Shown: positions 9,157 to 18,457 of the stretch, piece after piece
How positions within the stretch are numbered: position 1 is the stretch's first letter
Layout: each line of letters starts with the position of its first letter
Assembly (NCBI GenBank): GCA_002239065.1
Contig: MPNO01000026.1
Span: 1 to 56,256, forward strand
Source of the DNA: Defluviicoccus sp. bin129
GTDB taxonomy: Bacteria > Pseudomonadota > Alphaproteobacteria > MPNO01
Direction: 5' to 3'
Length of the DNA: 56,256 nt
Position numbers and translations under genes: made by a program
Notes under the pieces: generated by a model
Told to the model about the DNA's origin: nothing
What the model saw: only the letters and a program-made list of their open reading frames with translations
Databases searched by the model: none

Positions 9157-10065
9157 ATGAGAGCGCCCAACCACTACGCCGATTACGGGCTGGAGCGCCA
9201 TGCCGAACGGCGGGCGGACGAAGGCTGGCTGGACGCCCGGTTCGACAACGCGGCCTGCGTGCTCGCGGTGTGGCGCTCCCGGCCCTTCGTGCGGTCCGTC
9301 GAAACGCCGCGCGCGGTCTGTTTCGAGCCCGGCGAAATCCGCCCTTTCCTCAACGAGAGGCGGGATGCGGTATTTCTGGGCCTCAAGGGCGGCCGGGCGC
9401 ATTTCGCCTTCGACCTGTCCCATGTCGAGGACCCGGAAGCGCGCCCGCCCTTCGCACGGCGCGGCACCTTCGTCGATTTGAGGAGCGTCGGCGCGCTGCT
9501 GCCACCCGACCAGGGCGGGCTGCTGGCCTACGCCAAGGGCATCCTGCACTGGCACGAACGGCACCGGTTCTGCGGCAATTGCGGCCAGCCCACGGAGAGC
9601 CGGGAGGCCGGCCATCTCCGCATCTGCACCGACCGCGCCTGCGGCGTGTCCCATTTCCCGCGCACCGACCCCGCGGTCATCATGCTGATCGCCGAGGGCG
9701 ACCGCGCGGTGCTCGGCCGCAAGGCGGAATGGCCGGACGGCATGTACTCCGCGCTGGCCGGCTTCGTCGAGCCCGGCGAGAGCCTCGAAGAGGCGGTCGC
9801 CCGCGAGGTGAAGGAGGAGGTGGCGATCGACGTCGCCAATATCCGCTACCACTCCTCCCAGCCCTGGCCCTTCCCGGCCTCGCTGATGCTGGGGTTCTCC
9901 GCCGATGCGCTGTCGGGCGAGATCGCCTTCGACCCGGAAGAGCTCGAGGATGCCCGCTGGTTCACGCGGGAAGAGCTCAGGCAGGGCGCCGCCGGGCTGG
10001 TGCGCCGGGCGCGTTCGGACTCGATCGCGCGCCGGCTGATCAACGACTGGGTATACGAGCGCTGA
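9157..10065 (+). CDS. nudC: NAD(+)/NADH diphosphatase (RNA deNADding-type Nudix hydrolase)
   Basis: Hydrolyses NAD(H) to NMN(H) and AMP; in characterised bacteria it also removes NAD caps from RNA. 302 residues. The N-terminal NUDIX-like domain is followed by a zinc ribbon, CGNCG…CTDRACG (~residues 140-166). The Nudix box is GFVEPGESLEEAVAREVKEE (~207-226), and downstream is the NudC signature SQPWPFPASLM (~238-248). It is divergent from the SRP RNA/dnaX cluster and runs towards pheA. I used the ATG at 9157. Confidence 0.94.
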   Translation: MRAPNHYADYGLERHAERRADEGWLDARFDNAACVLAVWRSRPFVRSVETPRAVCFEPGEIRPFLNERRDAVFLGLKGGRAHFAFDLSHVEDPEARPPFARRGTFVDLRSVGALLPPDQGGLLAYAKGILHWHERHRFCGNCGQPTESREAGHLRICTDRACGVSHFPRTDPAVIMLIAEGDRAVLGRKAEWPDGMYSALAGFVEPGESLEEAVAREVKEEVAIDVANIRYHSSQPWPFPASLMLGFSADALSGEIAFDPEELEDARWFTREELRQGAAGLVRRARSDSIARRLINDWVYER

Positions 10066-10074
10066 CGACCCCGC

Positions 10075-10950
10075 TCAGTCCGGATCGAGCGGCCGGTTGG
10101 TGGCGCGGAACGCGTCGGCCGGGTAGGTGCCGAGCACCTTCACCCGGTGCGAGAAGAAGGCGAGCTCCTCCATCGCCAGGCTGACATTGCGGTCGCGCGG
10201 GTCGCCCTCGATGTCGGCGTAGAACTGGGTCGCGGTGAAATCGCCGCCCATCATGTAGCTCTCCAGCTTGGTCATGTTGACCCCGTTGGTCGCGAAACCG
10301 CCGAGCGCCTTGTAGAGCGCCGCCGGCACGTTGCGCACCTGGAAGACGAAGGTGGTCACCAGCGTGAGGTCGTTTCTGCTGCGCCGGCGGGGCGTCCTGG
10401 AGAGCACCAGGAACCGGGTCGTGTTGTGTTCGGCATCCTCGATATTGGCGGCCAGCGAGGCGAGCCCGTAGACCTTGCCGGCGAGCGCCGAGCCGATCGC
10501 CGCCTCGCTGGGATCGCCGCGTTCGGCGATCTCGGCGGCGGCGCCCGCGGTGTCGGCATGGACCACGGGTCGGACATTCAGCTTGCGGATCAGCTTGCGG
10601 CACTGGCCCAGCGCGTGGACATGGCTGTGCACGCTGCGGATCGTCTCGAGCGTCGCGCCGACCGGCGCCAGCAGGTGATGGTTCACCCGCACGAAGTGCT
10701 CGGCGACGATGAACAGCTCGGATTCGGGCATTATGCGGTGGATGTCGGCGACGCGGCCCGCGACCGAGTTCTCGATCGGGATCATCGCATAGCGGGCCTG
10801 CCCGTCGCGCACCGCCGCGAAGGCGTCTTCGAAAGCGGCCGAGGGCAAGGTCGCCATCTTGGGGAATATCGACCGGCAGGCGAGCTCCGAATAGGCGCCC
10901 GGCAGGCCCTGGAAGGCGATGGTGTTGCGGGGTTTGCTGGATCCGGTCAT
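10075..10950 (-). CDS. pheA: Prephenate dehydratase
   Basis: Converts prephenate to phenylpyruvate in phenylalanine synthesis. 291 residues, a stand-alone dehydratase without chorismate mutase, as usual in alphaproteobacteria. The catalytic domain begins with NTIAFQGLPGAYSELACR and contains MIPIENSVAGRVADIHR (~residues 58-74) and EAAIGSALAGKVYGL. A NTTRFLVLSR block follows (~187-196, containing the conserved TRF of the active site). The C-terminal ACT domain has VPAALYKALGGFATNGVNMTKLESY (split here only by family numbering), whose GVNMTKLES motif binds phenylalanine for feedback inhibition. Convergent with nudC, 9 bp apart. Confidence 0.95.
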   Translation of the reverse strand: MTGSSKPRNTIAFQGLPGAYSELACRSIFPKMATLPSAAFEDAFAAVRDGQARYAMIPIENSVAGRVADIHRIMPESELFIVAEHFVRVNHHLLAPVGATLETIRSVHSHVHALGQCRKLIRKLNVRPVVHADTAGAAAEIAERGDPSEAAIGSALAGKVYGLASLAANIEDAEHNTTRFLVLSRTPRRRSRNDLTLVTTFVFQVRNVPAALYKALGGFATNGVNMTKLESYMMGGDFTATQFYADIEGDPRDRNVSLAMEELAFFSHRVKVLGTYPADAFRATNRPLDPD

Positions 10951-11046
10951 GGCGTTCGGTCGGCGCCGCGGCGACGGCGGCGGAGTATCGAGTTCGCCCG
11001 GTCTCCTGTCAAACCGCCCGCCCGCCGTGCCCGGCCCGCTGCCGGC

Positions 11047-11075
11047 TTGCAAAGGGGAAACCGGTTCTGCTAATG
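11047..11075 (+). promoter_or_regulatory. Candidate promoter for the cytochrome c gene
   Basis: TTGCAA (11047-11052) and CTAATG (11070-11075) are spaced 17 bp apart in the 186-bp gap between the divergent pheA and cytochrome c genes. The -10 box is weak, so this is only a candidate. Confidence 0.3.
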
Positions 11076-11136
11076 ACGCCTGCGCCGGCGTTGCGGCAGA
11101 CGGAGGAGCGCCGGGCCGTCCGAGGGAAGACGAATC

Positions 11137-11676
11137 ATGTCGCAGATGCTCGCCAACAAGATCGCAGGCGCGGTATTGATGCTCGCCCTGGCGCTGGTCG
11201 CGATCAGCACGATCGGCAACGCGCTCGTCCACCCGCGCGACAGCGGCACGGGCGAGGTGGCGGTCGCCGCCCTGGCGACGCCGGAGCCGGAGGCCAAGGC
11301 GCCCGCCGAAGCCGCCCCGCCGGTCCCGATCGCCTCCCTGCTGGCCGACGCGGACACCGGCCGGGGCGTGAAAGTCTTCAAGAAATGCAAGGCCTGTCAC
11401 ACGGTGGCAAAGGGCGGCAAGAACAAGATCGGCCCCAACCTGTGGGATGTGGTGAATTCGGAGTCGGGCAAGCGGACCGGCTTCTCCTACTCCAAGGCGA
11501 TGCTGGCCAAGGGCGGGACGTGGAGCTACGACAATCTCGGCGCCTTCCTCGCCAAGCCCAAGGCCTGGCTGCCGGGCACCAAGATGGCCTTCGCCGGGCT
11601 CAAGAAGGCGAGGGACCGAGCCGCCGTGATCGCCTATCTGCGGACGTTGAGCGATTCCCCCGCACCGCTTCCCTAG
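11137..11676 (+). CDS. Membrane-anchored class I cytochrome c (CycM-like)
   Basis: A 179-residue electron carrier anchored to the periplasmic face of the inner membrane. An uncleaved N-terminal signal-anchor (GAVLMLALALVAISTIG, ~residues 11-27) is followed by an Ala/Pro/Glu-rich linker (~47-67). The haem domain has the attachment motif CKACH (~85-89), then GPNLWDVV, the axial Met in GTKMAF (~148-153) and the closing helix AVIAYLRTLS. This architecture is that of cytochrome c552/CycM, which links the bc1 complex to terminal oxidase in alphaproteobacteria; that role is by family analogy. hisN starts 10 bp downstream. Confidence 0.88.
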   Translation: MSQMLANKIAGAVLMLALALVAISTIGNALVHPRDSGTGEVAVAALATPEPEAKAPAEAAPPVPIASLLADADTGRGVKVFKKCKACHTVAKGGKNKIGPNLWDVVNSESGKRTGFSYSKAMLAKGGTWSYDNLGAFLAKPKAWLPGTKMAFAGLKKARDRAAVIAYLRTLSDSPAPLP

Positions 11677-11685
11677 CGGCGCACG

Positions 11686-12474
11686 ATGCCCACCGCCTGC
11701 CCGCAGGCCTATATCGACTTCGCTCACGCGCTCGCGGACGCCAGCGGCGGGATAATCCGCGGACATTTCAGGACGCCGTTCGCGGTCGAGGACAAGCCCG
11801 ATGCCTCGCCGGTCACGGTCGCCGACCGCGAGGCCGAGCGGGCGATGCGGGCGATGATCGCAGACCGCTACCCCCGGCACGGCATCGTCGGCGAGGAATT
11901 CGGCAACGAGCGTCCGGATTCCCCCGAAGTCTGGGTGCTGGACCCGATCGACGGCACCAGGGCGTTCGTCGCCGGCAAGCCCATATTCGGCACGCTGATC
12001 GCGCTGCTCCGGGACGCCAGGCCCGTCCTCGGCATCGTCGACCAGCCGGTCCTCGGCGAACGCTGGGTCGGCGCGGCCGGGGCCGGGTCGCGGTTTTGCG
12101 GCCAGGCCGTCGCCACGCGGGGCTGTGCCGATATCGCCCGCGCCATCCTCAACACGACGTCGCCGGAGCTCTTCCAGGGTGCCGACCGGGACGCCTTCGG
12201 CCGCCTTTCCCGCAGCGTGCGGAGCACGGGCTATGGCGGGGACTGCTACGCCTACGGGTTGCTCGCCTCGGGCCATATCGACCTCGTGGTGGAGGCCGGG
12301 CTCAAGACCTACGATTTCTGCGCGCTGGTCCCGGTGGTCGAGGGCGCCGGCGGACGCATCACCGACTGGCGGGGCGAGGCGCTCGGCCCCCGCTCGGACG
12401 GCCGGGTGATCGCGGCCGGCGATCCCCGGATTCACGAAGAAGCCTTGGAATTGCTCGCCGGCGGCACCAACTAG
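11686..12474 (+). CDS. hisN: Inositol-monophosphatase-family phosphatase, probable histidinol-phosphatase
   Basis: A 262-residue Mg2+-dependent phosphatase. Metal-binding motifs are GEEFGNE (~residues 66-72, Glu of motif 1), WVLDPIDGTRAFVAG (~83-97, the DPIDGT signature) and GLKTYDFCALVPVVEGAGG (~205-223, the terminal Asp). The variant GYGGDCYAYGLLASGHID is characteristic of the HisN subgroup that dephosphorylates histidinol phosphate in alphaproteobacteria and actinobacteria. A SuhB or CysQ role is less likely. It follows the cytochrome c gene by 10 bp, possibly co-transcribed although unrelated in function. Confidence 0.8.
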   Translation: MPTACPQAYIDFAHALADASGGIIRGHFRTPFAVEDKPDASPVTVADREAERAMRAMIADRYPRHGIVGEEFGNERPDSPEVWVLDPIDGTRAFVAGKPIFGTLIALLRDARPVLGIVDQPVLGERWVGAAGAGSRFCGQAVATRGCADIARAILNTTSPELFQGADRDAFGRLSRSVRSTGYGGDCYAYGLLASGHIDLVVEAGLKTYDFCALVPVVEGAGGRITDWRGEALGPRSDGRVIAAGDPRIHEEALELLAGGTN

Positions 12475-12553
12475 GGCGTCATGGGCGCGCTTGAACGCGC
12501 CCGGCATTGCGCACAGAATCGCATTCCGCGCGGACACCGCCCGGAGGGGAGGC

Positions 12554-14410
12554 ATGAAGAGTTTCCAGAGCGCCGGAGCCCGGGCAGCCGGGATCCTTGC
12601 CGTTGCCGCGCTTGTCCTCGGCGGCGGGTCCGCCGCTGCCGAAGCCGTCAAGCGCCACGGCCTCACCCTGGTGGGCAAGCTCGGATACCCCGCCGATTTC
12701 GCGCATCGCGGCTACGTCGATCCGCACGCGCCCAAGGGCGGCACGATCAAGCTGCACGCGATCGGCTCGTTCGACAGCTTCAACCCCTATATCGTCAAGG
12801 GCGATTCCGCGAGCCTCGCCTTCGTCGTCGATACCCTGATGACGTCGCCGCGCGACGAGATTTCGGCCGAGTACGGGCTGGTCGCCGAGACCGTCGAGGT
12901 GCCCGACGACCTCTCCTACGTGATCTACAATCTTCGGCCCGAGGCGCGCTTCCACGACGGAAAGCCGGTGACGGCGGACGACGTCATCTTCAGCTTCAAC
13001 GCCCTCAGCGAGAAGGGCCAGCCCTTCTACCGCTACTACTACCGCAACATCGTCAAGGCCGAACGACTCGGCCGGCACCGGGTCAAGTTCCATTTCACCG
13101 GGCCGCCCAACCGCGAGCTGCCGCAGATCACCGGCCAGCTGCCGGTCCTGCCGAGGCATTACTGGGAGGGCCGCGCCTTCGACCAGACGACGCTGGAGCC
13201 GCCGCTCGGCAGCGGGCCCTACCGGATCGCCCGCTTCGAGCCGGGGCGGTTCGTCGAGTTCGAACGGGTGAAGGACTACTGGGGCGAAGGCCTGCCGATC
13301 AATCTCGGCATGAACAATTTCGACCGCATCCGGATCGACTATTACCGCGACCAGACGGTCGCGCTCGAAGCCTTCAAGGCGAACGAGTACGACTACCGCT
13401 CGGAAAACTCGTCGAAGGACTGGGCGACCGGCTACAAATTCCCCGCGGCCGAGGCGGGTCTGGTGCATGCCGAGCAGCTGCGCCATTCGCGGCCCACCGG
13501 GATGCAGTCCTTCGCCTTCAACCTCAGGCGGGCGAAGTTCCGCGACATCCGGGTGCGCGAGGCGATCGGGCTCGCCTTCGATTTCAACTGGTCGAACCGG
13601 AACCTGTTCCATGGCCAGTACAGCCGGACGACGAGCTTCTTCTCCAATTCCGAGCTCGCCTCCGCCGGGCCGCCCGGAGATGCCGAGAAGGCGTTGCTCG
13701 AACCGTTCCGCGGCCAGGTCCCCGATTCCGTCTTCACCAGGGCGTTCGAGCCGCCCGAGACCGACGGGTCGGGCAATGTCCGGCGCAACCTGCGCCGCGC
13801 CGTCCGCCTGCTCAAGGCCGCGTCCTGGACGATCGAGGACGGCCGGCTGATCCATGCGGCGACGGGGGAGCGGATGGAGATCGAGTTCCTGCTGGTCAGC
13901 CCGCTCTTCGAACGCGTGGTCGCCCCGTTCATCCGCAACCTCAAGCGGCTCGGCATCGAGAGCCGCATCCGGGTGGTCGATTCGTCGCAATACATCAACC
14001 GCCTGAACGCCTTCGACTTCGACATGGTGGTCGCGAGCTGGGGCCAGTCCGATTCGCCGGGCAACGAGCAGCGCGACTTCTGGAGCTCGGACGCCGCCGG
14101 CCGCCAGGGCAGCCGCAACCTCGTCGGCATCCGGAACCCGGTGGTCGACGCGCTGATCGAAAAGCTGATCGTCGCGCCCGACCGCGCCCGGCTGGTCGCC
14201 GCGACGCGCGCGCTCGACCGCGTGCTGCTGTGGAACCACTACGTCATCCCGCAATGGCATATCCGCTTCGACCGGATCGCCTATTGGGACAAGTTCGGCA
14301 AGCCGGCCAAGAGCCCCAAATTCGGCAACGACCTGATGAGCTGGTGGGTCGATGCGGACAAGGCGGGGAGCCTCGAAGAGCGCAAGCGCAGGCTGGGGCG
14401 CGCGCGGTGA
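12554..14410 (+). CDS. yejA: Extracellular solute-binding protein, YejA family (copy 1)
   Basis: Periplasmic receptor (family 5) of an ABC importer for oligopeptides or microcin C-like peptides. 618 residues. The ATG at 12554 follows a strong GGAGGGGAGG ribosome-binding site. The Sec signal peptide is ~residues 1-33 (AAGILAVAALVLGGGSAAAEA). Family markers include YPADFAHRGYVDPHAPKGG, GSFDSFNPYIVKGD and LPVLPRHYWEGR, and the repeated pattern NNFDRIRIDYYRDQ. It is followed by a second YejA overlapping by 4 bp; tandem yejA genes are common in rhizobia and relatives. The two proteins are clearly homologous but diverged throughout, suggesting an old duplication with different ligand preferences. 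Confidence 0.92.
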   Translation: MKSFQSAGARAAGILAVAALVLGGGSAAAEAVKRHGLTLVGKLGYPADFAHRGYVDPHAPKGGTIKLHAIGSFDSFNPYIVKGDSASLAFVVDTLMTSPRDEISAEYGLVAETVEVPDDLSYVIYNLRPEARFHDGKPVTADDVIFSFNALSEKGQPFYRYYYRNIVKAERLGRHRVKFHFTGPPNRELPQITGQLPVLPRHYWEGRAFDQTTLEPPLGSGPYRIARFEPGRFVEFERVKDYWGEGLPINLGMNNFDRIRIDYYRDQTVALEAFKANEYDYRSENSSKDWATGYKFPAAEAGLVHAEQLRHSRPTGMQSFAFNLRRAKFRDIRVREAIGLAFDFNWSNRNLFHGQYSRTTSFFSNSELASAGPPGDAEKALLEPFRGQVPDSVFTRAFEPPETDGSGNVRRNLRRAVRLLKAASWTIEDGRLIHAATGERMEIEFLLVSPLFERVVAPFIRNLKRLGIESRIRVVDSSQYINRLNAFDFDMVVASWGQSDSPGNEQRDFWSSDAAGRQGSRNLVGIRNPVVDALIEKLIVAPDRARLVAATRALDRVLLWNHYVIPQWHIRFDRIAYWDKFGKPAKSPKFGNDLMSWWVDADKAGSLEERKRRLGRAR

Positions 14411-16245
14411 GGACGGCGTTGCTCCGCCACGCCGGCGCGCTGCTGCTGGCCCTGCTGGCGTCCCAGGCGCCCGCCGGGACGGTCAAGGTCAGCCACGGCG
14501 TCTCGGTGTTCGGCGACCTCAAATACGGCGCGGAGTTCGCCCATTTCGACTACGTCAACCCGGACGCGCCCAAGGGCGGGACGCTCAGGCTGTGGGGGCT
14601 CGACACCTTCGAGACCCTCAACCCCTTCATCCTCAAGGGCCGCAAGGAGGCGTGGAACGCGCTCCTGTTCGACACGCTGATGGCGCGCGCCTTCGACGAG
14701 CCGGATGCGCTCTACGGCCTGATCGCCGAGGCGGTCGAGCTCCCCGAGGCGGGCGGCTGGGTCGCCTTCCGGCTCAGGCCCGAGGCCCGGTTCCACGACG
14801 GCACGCCGGTCACGGCCGACGACGTCGCCTTCACCTATCGGACCCTGGTGGAGAAGGGCCATCCGCAGTTCCGCATCCTGTTCCGCGACGTGGCCGGGGT
14901 GGAGGTCGTCGACCGCCACAAGGTCCGGTTCGCCTTCAAGCCCGGGCGGCACCGCGACCTTCCGGTCCAGCTCGCGGCGCTGCCGGTGCTGTCGAAGGCG
15001 TACTACGCCACCGTCGCGTTCGACCGGACGACCTTCACCCCGCCGCTCTCCAGCGGGCCCTACCGCGTCGCCCGGGCGGAGCCCGGACGGTCGGTGACCT
15101 ATGAGCGGGTGACCGGCTACTGGGCGCGCGACCTGCCGGTCAATCGCGGGCGCTACAATTTCGACCGGATCAAGGTCGACTACTACCGCGACCGCGACAT
15201 CGCCTTCGAGGCGATCTTCGCCGGCCAGTACGATTTCCGCGAGGAGTTCACCTCCCGGAGCTGGGTAACCCAGTACGACAAGCCGCCGGTGCGCAAGCGG
15301 CTCATGGTGCGCGAGACGCTGCCCGACGAGACCCCGTCCGGCGTGCAGGCATTCTTCTTCAACCTCAGGCGCGACAAGTTCAAGGACCGCCGCGTGCGGC
15401 GCGCGCTCGACCTCGCCTTCGATTTCGAGTGGACCAACAAGAACCTGTTCTTCGGGCTCTACGAGCGGACCAACTCGATGTTCGAGAATTCCCCGCTCGC
15501 CGCCCACGCGCCGCCCAGCGAGGCGGAGCTCGCCCTTCTCGAGCCGTTCCGGGGCAAGATCCCCGAAGAGGTCTTCGCCCGGCCCTACGCGGCCAGCGTG
15601 ACGGACGGCAGCGGCAAGATCCGGCGCGAACTGCGCAAGGCCGCGGGTCTGCTGCGCGAGGCCGGATACCGGGTCGTCGACGGTGTGCTGCGGGATCCTT
15701 CGGGCGCGCCCATGACGATCGAGTTCCTGCTGCTGGAGGCTTCGTTCGCGCGGATCGTCTCGCCTTACATCGCCAATCTCAGGCGTCTGGGAATCGAGGC
15801 GACGATCCGCATCGCCGACGCGGCGAACTTCAAGTACCGCACCGACACGCACGACTTCGACGTCGTCATCCAGCGCTTTATCCAGCCGCTGACCCCGGGG
15901 CTCGAACAGCGCAACTTCTTCGGCTCGGCGAGCGCCGGCGTGCCCGGGTCGTTCAATGTCGGCGGCATCGACGACCCGGCCGTCGATGCGCTGGTCGAAA
16001 AGGTCATCGGCGCGCGCTCGCGCCCGGAACTGACCACCGCCGTGCACGCGCTCGACCGCGTGCTGATGTGGAACAGCTACACCGTGCCGCAATGGTTCAA
16101 GGGCGTGCACCACATCGCCTACTGGAACAAGTTCGACCGCCCGGCGACCAAGCCCCGCTTCGCCCGCGGCGTGGTCGACACCTGGTGGTACAGCCCGGAG
16201 AAGGCGGCGATGATCGCGGCGGGGAAGGCCCCGCCCGGCCCGTGA
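14407..16245 (+). CDS. yejA: Extracellular solute-binding protein, YejA family (copy 2)
   Basis: Second periplasmic receptor of the same importer, 612 residues. The GTG start at 14407 overlaps the stop of copy 1 (GTGA). Translation from there gives a proper signal peptide (RTALLRHAGALLLALLASQA, cleavage near residue 22); the longer open frame upstream is a frame shadow. Shared landmarks with copy 1 are YGAEFAHFDYVNPDAPKGG, LDTFETLNPFILKG, FKPGRHRDLPVQLAALPVL and the C-terminal VPQWFKGVHHIAYWNKFDRP. Translational coupling suggests near-equal production of the two receptors. Confidence 0.92.
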   Translation: MRTALLRHAGALLLALLASQAPAGTVKVSHGVSVFGDLKYGAEFAHFDYVNPDAPKGGTLRLWGLDTFETLNPFILKGRKEAWNALLFDTLMARAFDEPDALYGLIAEAVELPEAGGWVAFRLRPEARFHDGTPVTADDVAFTYRTLVEKGHPQFRILFRDVAGVEVVDRHKVRFAFKPGRHRDLPVQLAALPVLSKAYYATVAFDRTTFTPPLSSGPYRVARAEPGRSVTYERVTGYWARDLPVNRGRYNFDRIKVDYYRDRDIAFEAIFAGQYDFREEFTSRSWVTQYDKPPVRKRLMVRETLPDETPSGVQAFFFNLRRDKFKDRRVRRALDLAFDFEWTNKNLFFGLYERTNSMFENSPLAAHAPPSEAELALLEPFRGKIPEEVFARPYAASVTDGSGKIRRELRKAAGLLREAGYRVVDGVLRDPSGAPMTIEFLLLEASFARIVSPYIANLRRLGIEATIRIADAANFKYRTDTHDFDVVIQRFIQPLTPGLEQRNFFGSASAGVPGSFNVGGIDDPAVDALVEKVIGARSRPELTTAVHALDRVLMWNSYTVPQWFKGVHHIAYWNKFDRPATKPRFARGVVDTWWYSPEKAAMIAAGKAPPGP

Positions 16246-16273
16246 CGGCAGGGTCCGGCGGACGCCTCTCGGG

Positions 16274-17392
16274 ATGCTGAGCTATATCGTCCGGCGGCTG
16301 CTGCTGATGATCCCGACGCTGGTCGGGATCATGGTCATCAACTTCCTGATCATCCAGGTCGCGCCGGGCGGGCCGGTCGAGCAGATCATCGCCCAGGTGA
16401 CCGGCACCAGCGTCGCGCCGACCAGCCGCTTCGGCGGGGGCGGGGGCAGCGAGACCGGCGCCTCGCCCTCCGCCGCGCAGGCCGACGCGGCGTCCTCGGC
16501 GGTGACCAGCAAGTATCGCGGCGCGCGCGGGCTCGACCCCGAGTTCATCGCCCAGCTCGAACAGCAGTTCGGCTTCGACAAGCCGATGCACGAGCGGTTC
16601 GCGCTGATGATGGGGAACTTCGTCACCTTCGACTTCGGCACCAGCTATTTCCGCGACGAGACGGTGGTCAAGCTGGTGCTGGAGAAGATGCCGGTCTCGA
16701 TCTCGCTCGGGCTGTGGTCGACGCTGATCCTCTATCTGGTCTGCATCCCGCTCGGCATCCGCAAGGCGGTGAAGGACGGGACCCGCTTCGATTTGTGGAC
16801 GACGATCGTCATGACCATCGGCTTCGCCACGCCGTCCTTCGTGCTGGCGGTGCTGCTGATCGTCTTCTTCGCCGGCGGCAGCTTCCTCGACTGGTTCCCG
16901 CTGCGCGGCCTGACCTCGGAGAATTTCGACGAGCTCGGCTTCTTCGGCCAGCTCGCCGACTATTTTTGGCACCTCGCCTTGCCGCTGGTCTCGCTGGTGG
17001 CCGGCGGCTTTCTCGCGCTCACCCTGCTGACCAAGAATTCCTATCTCGACCAGATCAACATGCAATACGTGCTGACCGCCCGGGCCAAGGGGCTGACCGA
17101 GCGCCGCGTGCTCTACGGCCACGTGTTCCGCAACGCGATGCTGATCGTGATTGCGAGCTTCCCCGGGGTCTTCGTCGGCATCCTGTTCACCGGCTCGCTG
17201 CTGATCGAGGTGATCTTCTCGCTCGACGGGCTCGGCCTGCTCGGCTTCGAGGCGCTGATCAAGCGCGACTACCCGATCGTCTTCGCGACCACCTATTTCT
17301 TCACCCTGCTCGGGCTGGTCCTGCGGCTGGTCGGCGACCTCACCTACACGATCGTCGACCCGCGCATCGATTTCGAGGTGCGCGGTGGCTGA
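16274..17392 (+). CDS. yejB: ABC transporter permease, YejB family
   Basis: Inner-membrane permease subunit, 372 residues. The N-terminal hallmark MLSYIVRRLLLMIPTLVGIMVINFLI contains the first membrane span. A ~75-residue periplasmic Gly/Ser/Ala-rich insert follows (GGGGGSETGASPSAAQADA). The binding-protein-dependent transport domain includes the EAA loop NSYLDQINMQYVLTARAKGLTERRVLYGHVFRNA (positions ~17037-17138). About six spans are visible. It ends in an 8-bp overlap with yejE. Together with YejE it forms the translocation pore. Confidence 0.94.
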   Translation: MLSYIVRRLLLMIPTLVGIMVINFLIIQVAPGGPVEQIIAQVTGTSVAPTSRFGGGGGSETGASPSAAQADAASSAVTSKYRGARGLDPEFIAQLEQQFGFDKPMHERFALMMGNFVTFDFGTSYFRDETVVKLVLEKMPVSISLGLWSTLILYLVCIPLGIRKAVKDGTRFDLWTTIVMTIGFATPSFVLAVLLIVFFAGGSFLDWFPLRGLTSENFDELGFFGQLADYFWHLALPLVSLVAGGFLALTLLTKNSYLDQINMQYVLTARAKGLTERRVLYGHVFRNAMLIVIASFPGVFVGILFTGSLLIEVIFSLDGLGLLGFEALIKRDYPIVFATTYFFTLLGLVLRLVGDLTYTIVDPRIDFEVRGG

Positions 17393-18449
17393 CGGCGGCG
17401 CAAACCGGGTCTTCGGCGTGCGGCTGACGCCGCTCACGAGGCGGCGGCTGAGGAATTTCCGCAACAACCGCCGCGCCTTCGTCTCGCTCTGGGTATTTCT
17501 CGTGCTGTTCGCGCTCACCCTGCCGGCCGAGTTCCTCGCCAACGACAAGCCGCTGCTGATCCAGTACGACGGGGGCTACTACTTCCCGGTCTTCGCGGCC
17601 TACCCGGAGACCGATTTCGGCGGCGATTTCGAGACCGAGGCGGAGTACCGCGAACCCGACGTCCAGCAGCTCATCCGCGACAGGGACGGCTGGATGGTCT
17701 GGCCGCTGATTCCCTACAGCTACCGCACGGTGAATTACGACCTCAAGGTCCCCGCGCCGTCGCCGCCGTCGGACGACAACTGGCTCGGCACCGACGACCA
17801 GGCGCGCGACGTGCTGGCGCGCGCGATCTACGGCTTCCGCATCTCCGTCCTGTTCGGCATCTCGCTCACCGTGCTGGGGTCGATCATCGGCGTGGCGGTG
17901 GGCGCGGCGCAAGGCTATTTCGGCGGCTGGACCGATCTCGCCTTCCAGCGCTTCATCGAGGTCTGGCAGGGGCTGCCCACGCTGTTCCTGCTGATCATCC
18001 TGGCCAGCATCGTGACCCCCAATTTCTGGTGGCTGCTCGGCATCATGGTTCTGTTCGGCTGGACCGCGCTCGAAGGCGTGGTGCGGGCGGAATTCCTGCG
18101 CGCGCGCAATTTCGACTATGTCCGGGCGGCGCGCGCGCTCGGGGTGAGCAACCTCACCATCATGCGCCGGCACGTGCTGCCCAACGCGATGGTGGCCACG
18201 CTGACCTTCCTGCCGATCATCCTGACCGGCTCGATCACCAGCCTGACCGCGCTCGATTTCCTCGGCTTCGGACTGCCGCCCGGCTCGCCCTCGCTGGGCG
18301 AGCTGCTGGCGCAGGGCAAGGCCAACCTCCAGGCGCCGTGGCTCGCGGTCACCGCGAGCCTGACGATCATCGTCACGCTGTCGCTGCTGATCTTCGTCGG
18401 CGAGGGGGTGCGCGACGCCTTCGACCCGCGCAAGACGGTGAACGAGTAG
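17385..18449 (+). CDS. yejE: ABC transporter permease, YejE family
   Basis: Second permease, 354 residues, starting at a GTG (17385) within the end of yejB. The N-terminal segment LTPLTRRRLRNFRNNRRAF precedes the first span and is typical of YejE/DppC-type subunits. A ~110-residue periplasmic loop follows, then WLGTDDQARDVLARAIYGFRIS, the common entry into the transport domain. The EAA loop is in RNFDYVRAARALGVSNLTIM (~residues 239-258). The C-terminus ends VRDAFDPRKTVNE, a family constant. Confidence 0.94.
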   Translation: MADGGANRVFGVRLTPLTRRRLRNFRNNRRAFVSLWVFLVLFALTLPAEFLANDKPLLIQYDGGYYFPVFAAYPETDFGGDFETEAEYREPDVQQLIRDRDGWMVWPLIPYSYRTVNYDLKVPAPSPPSDDNWLGTDDQARDVLARAIYGFRISVLFGISLTVLGSIIGVAVGAAQGYFGGWTDLAFQRFIEVWQGLPTLFLLIILASIVTPNFWWLLGIMVLFGWTALEGVVRAEFLRARNFDYVRAARALGVSNLTIMRRHVLPNAMVATLTFLPIILTGSITSLTALDFLGFGLPPGSPSLGELLAQGKANLQAPWLAVTASLTIIVTLSLLIFVGEGVRDAFDPRKTVNE

Positions 18450-18457
18450 GCCGGGCG

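Noticed and set aside
12479..14260. Very long minus-strand frames opposite the two yejA genes (also opposite yejF, dapE and the MDR/M24 genes)
   Set aside because: High-GC codon bias keeps antisense frames open. They lack ribosome-binding sites and family motifs, and the plus-strand genes are unambiguous.
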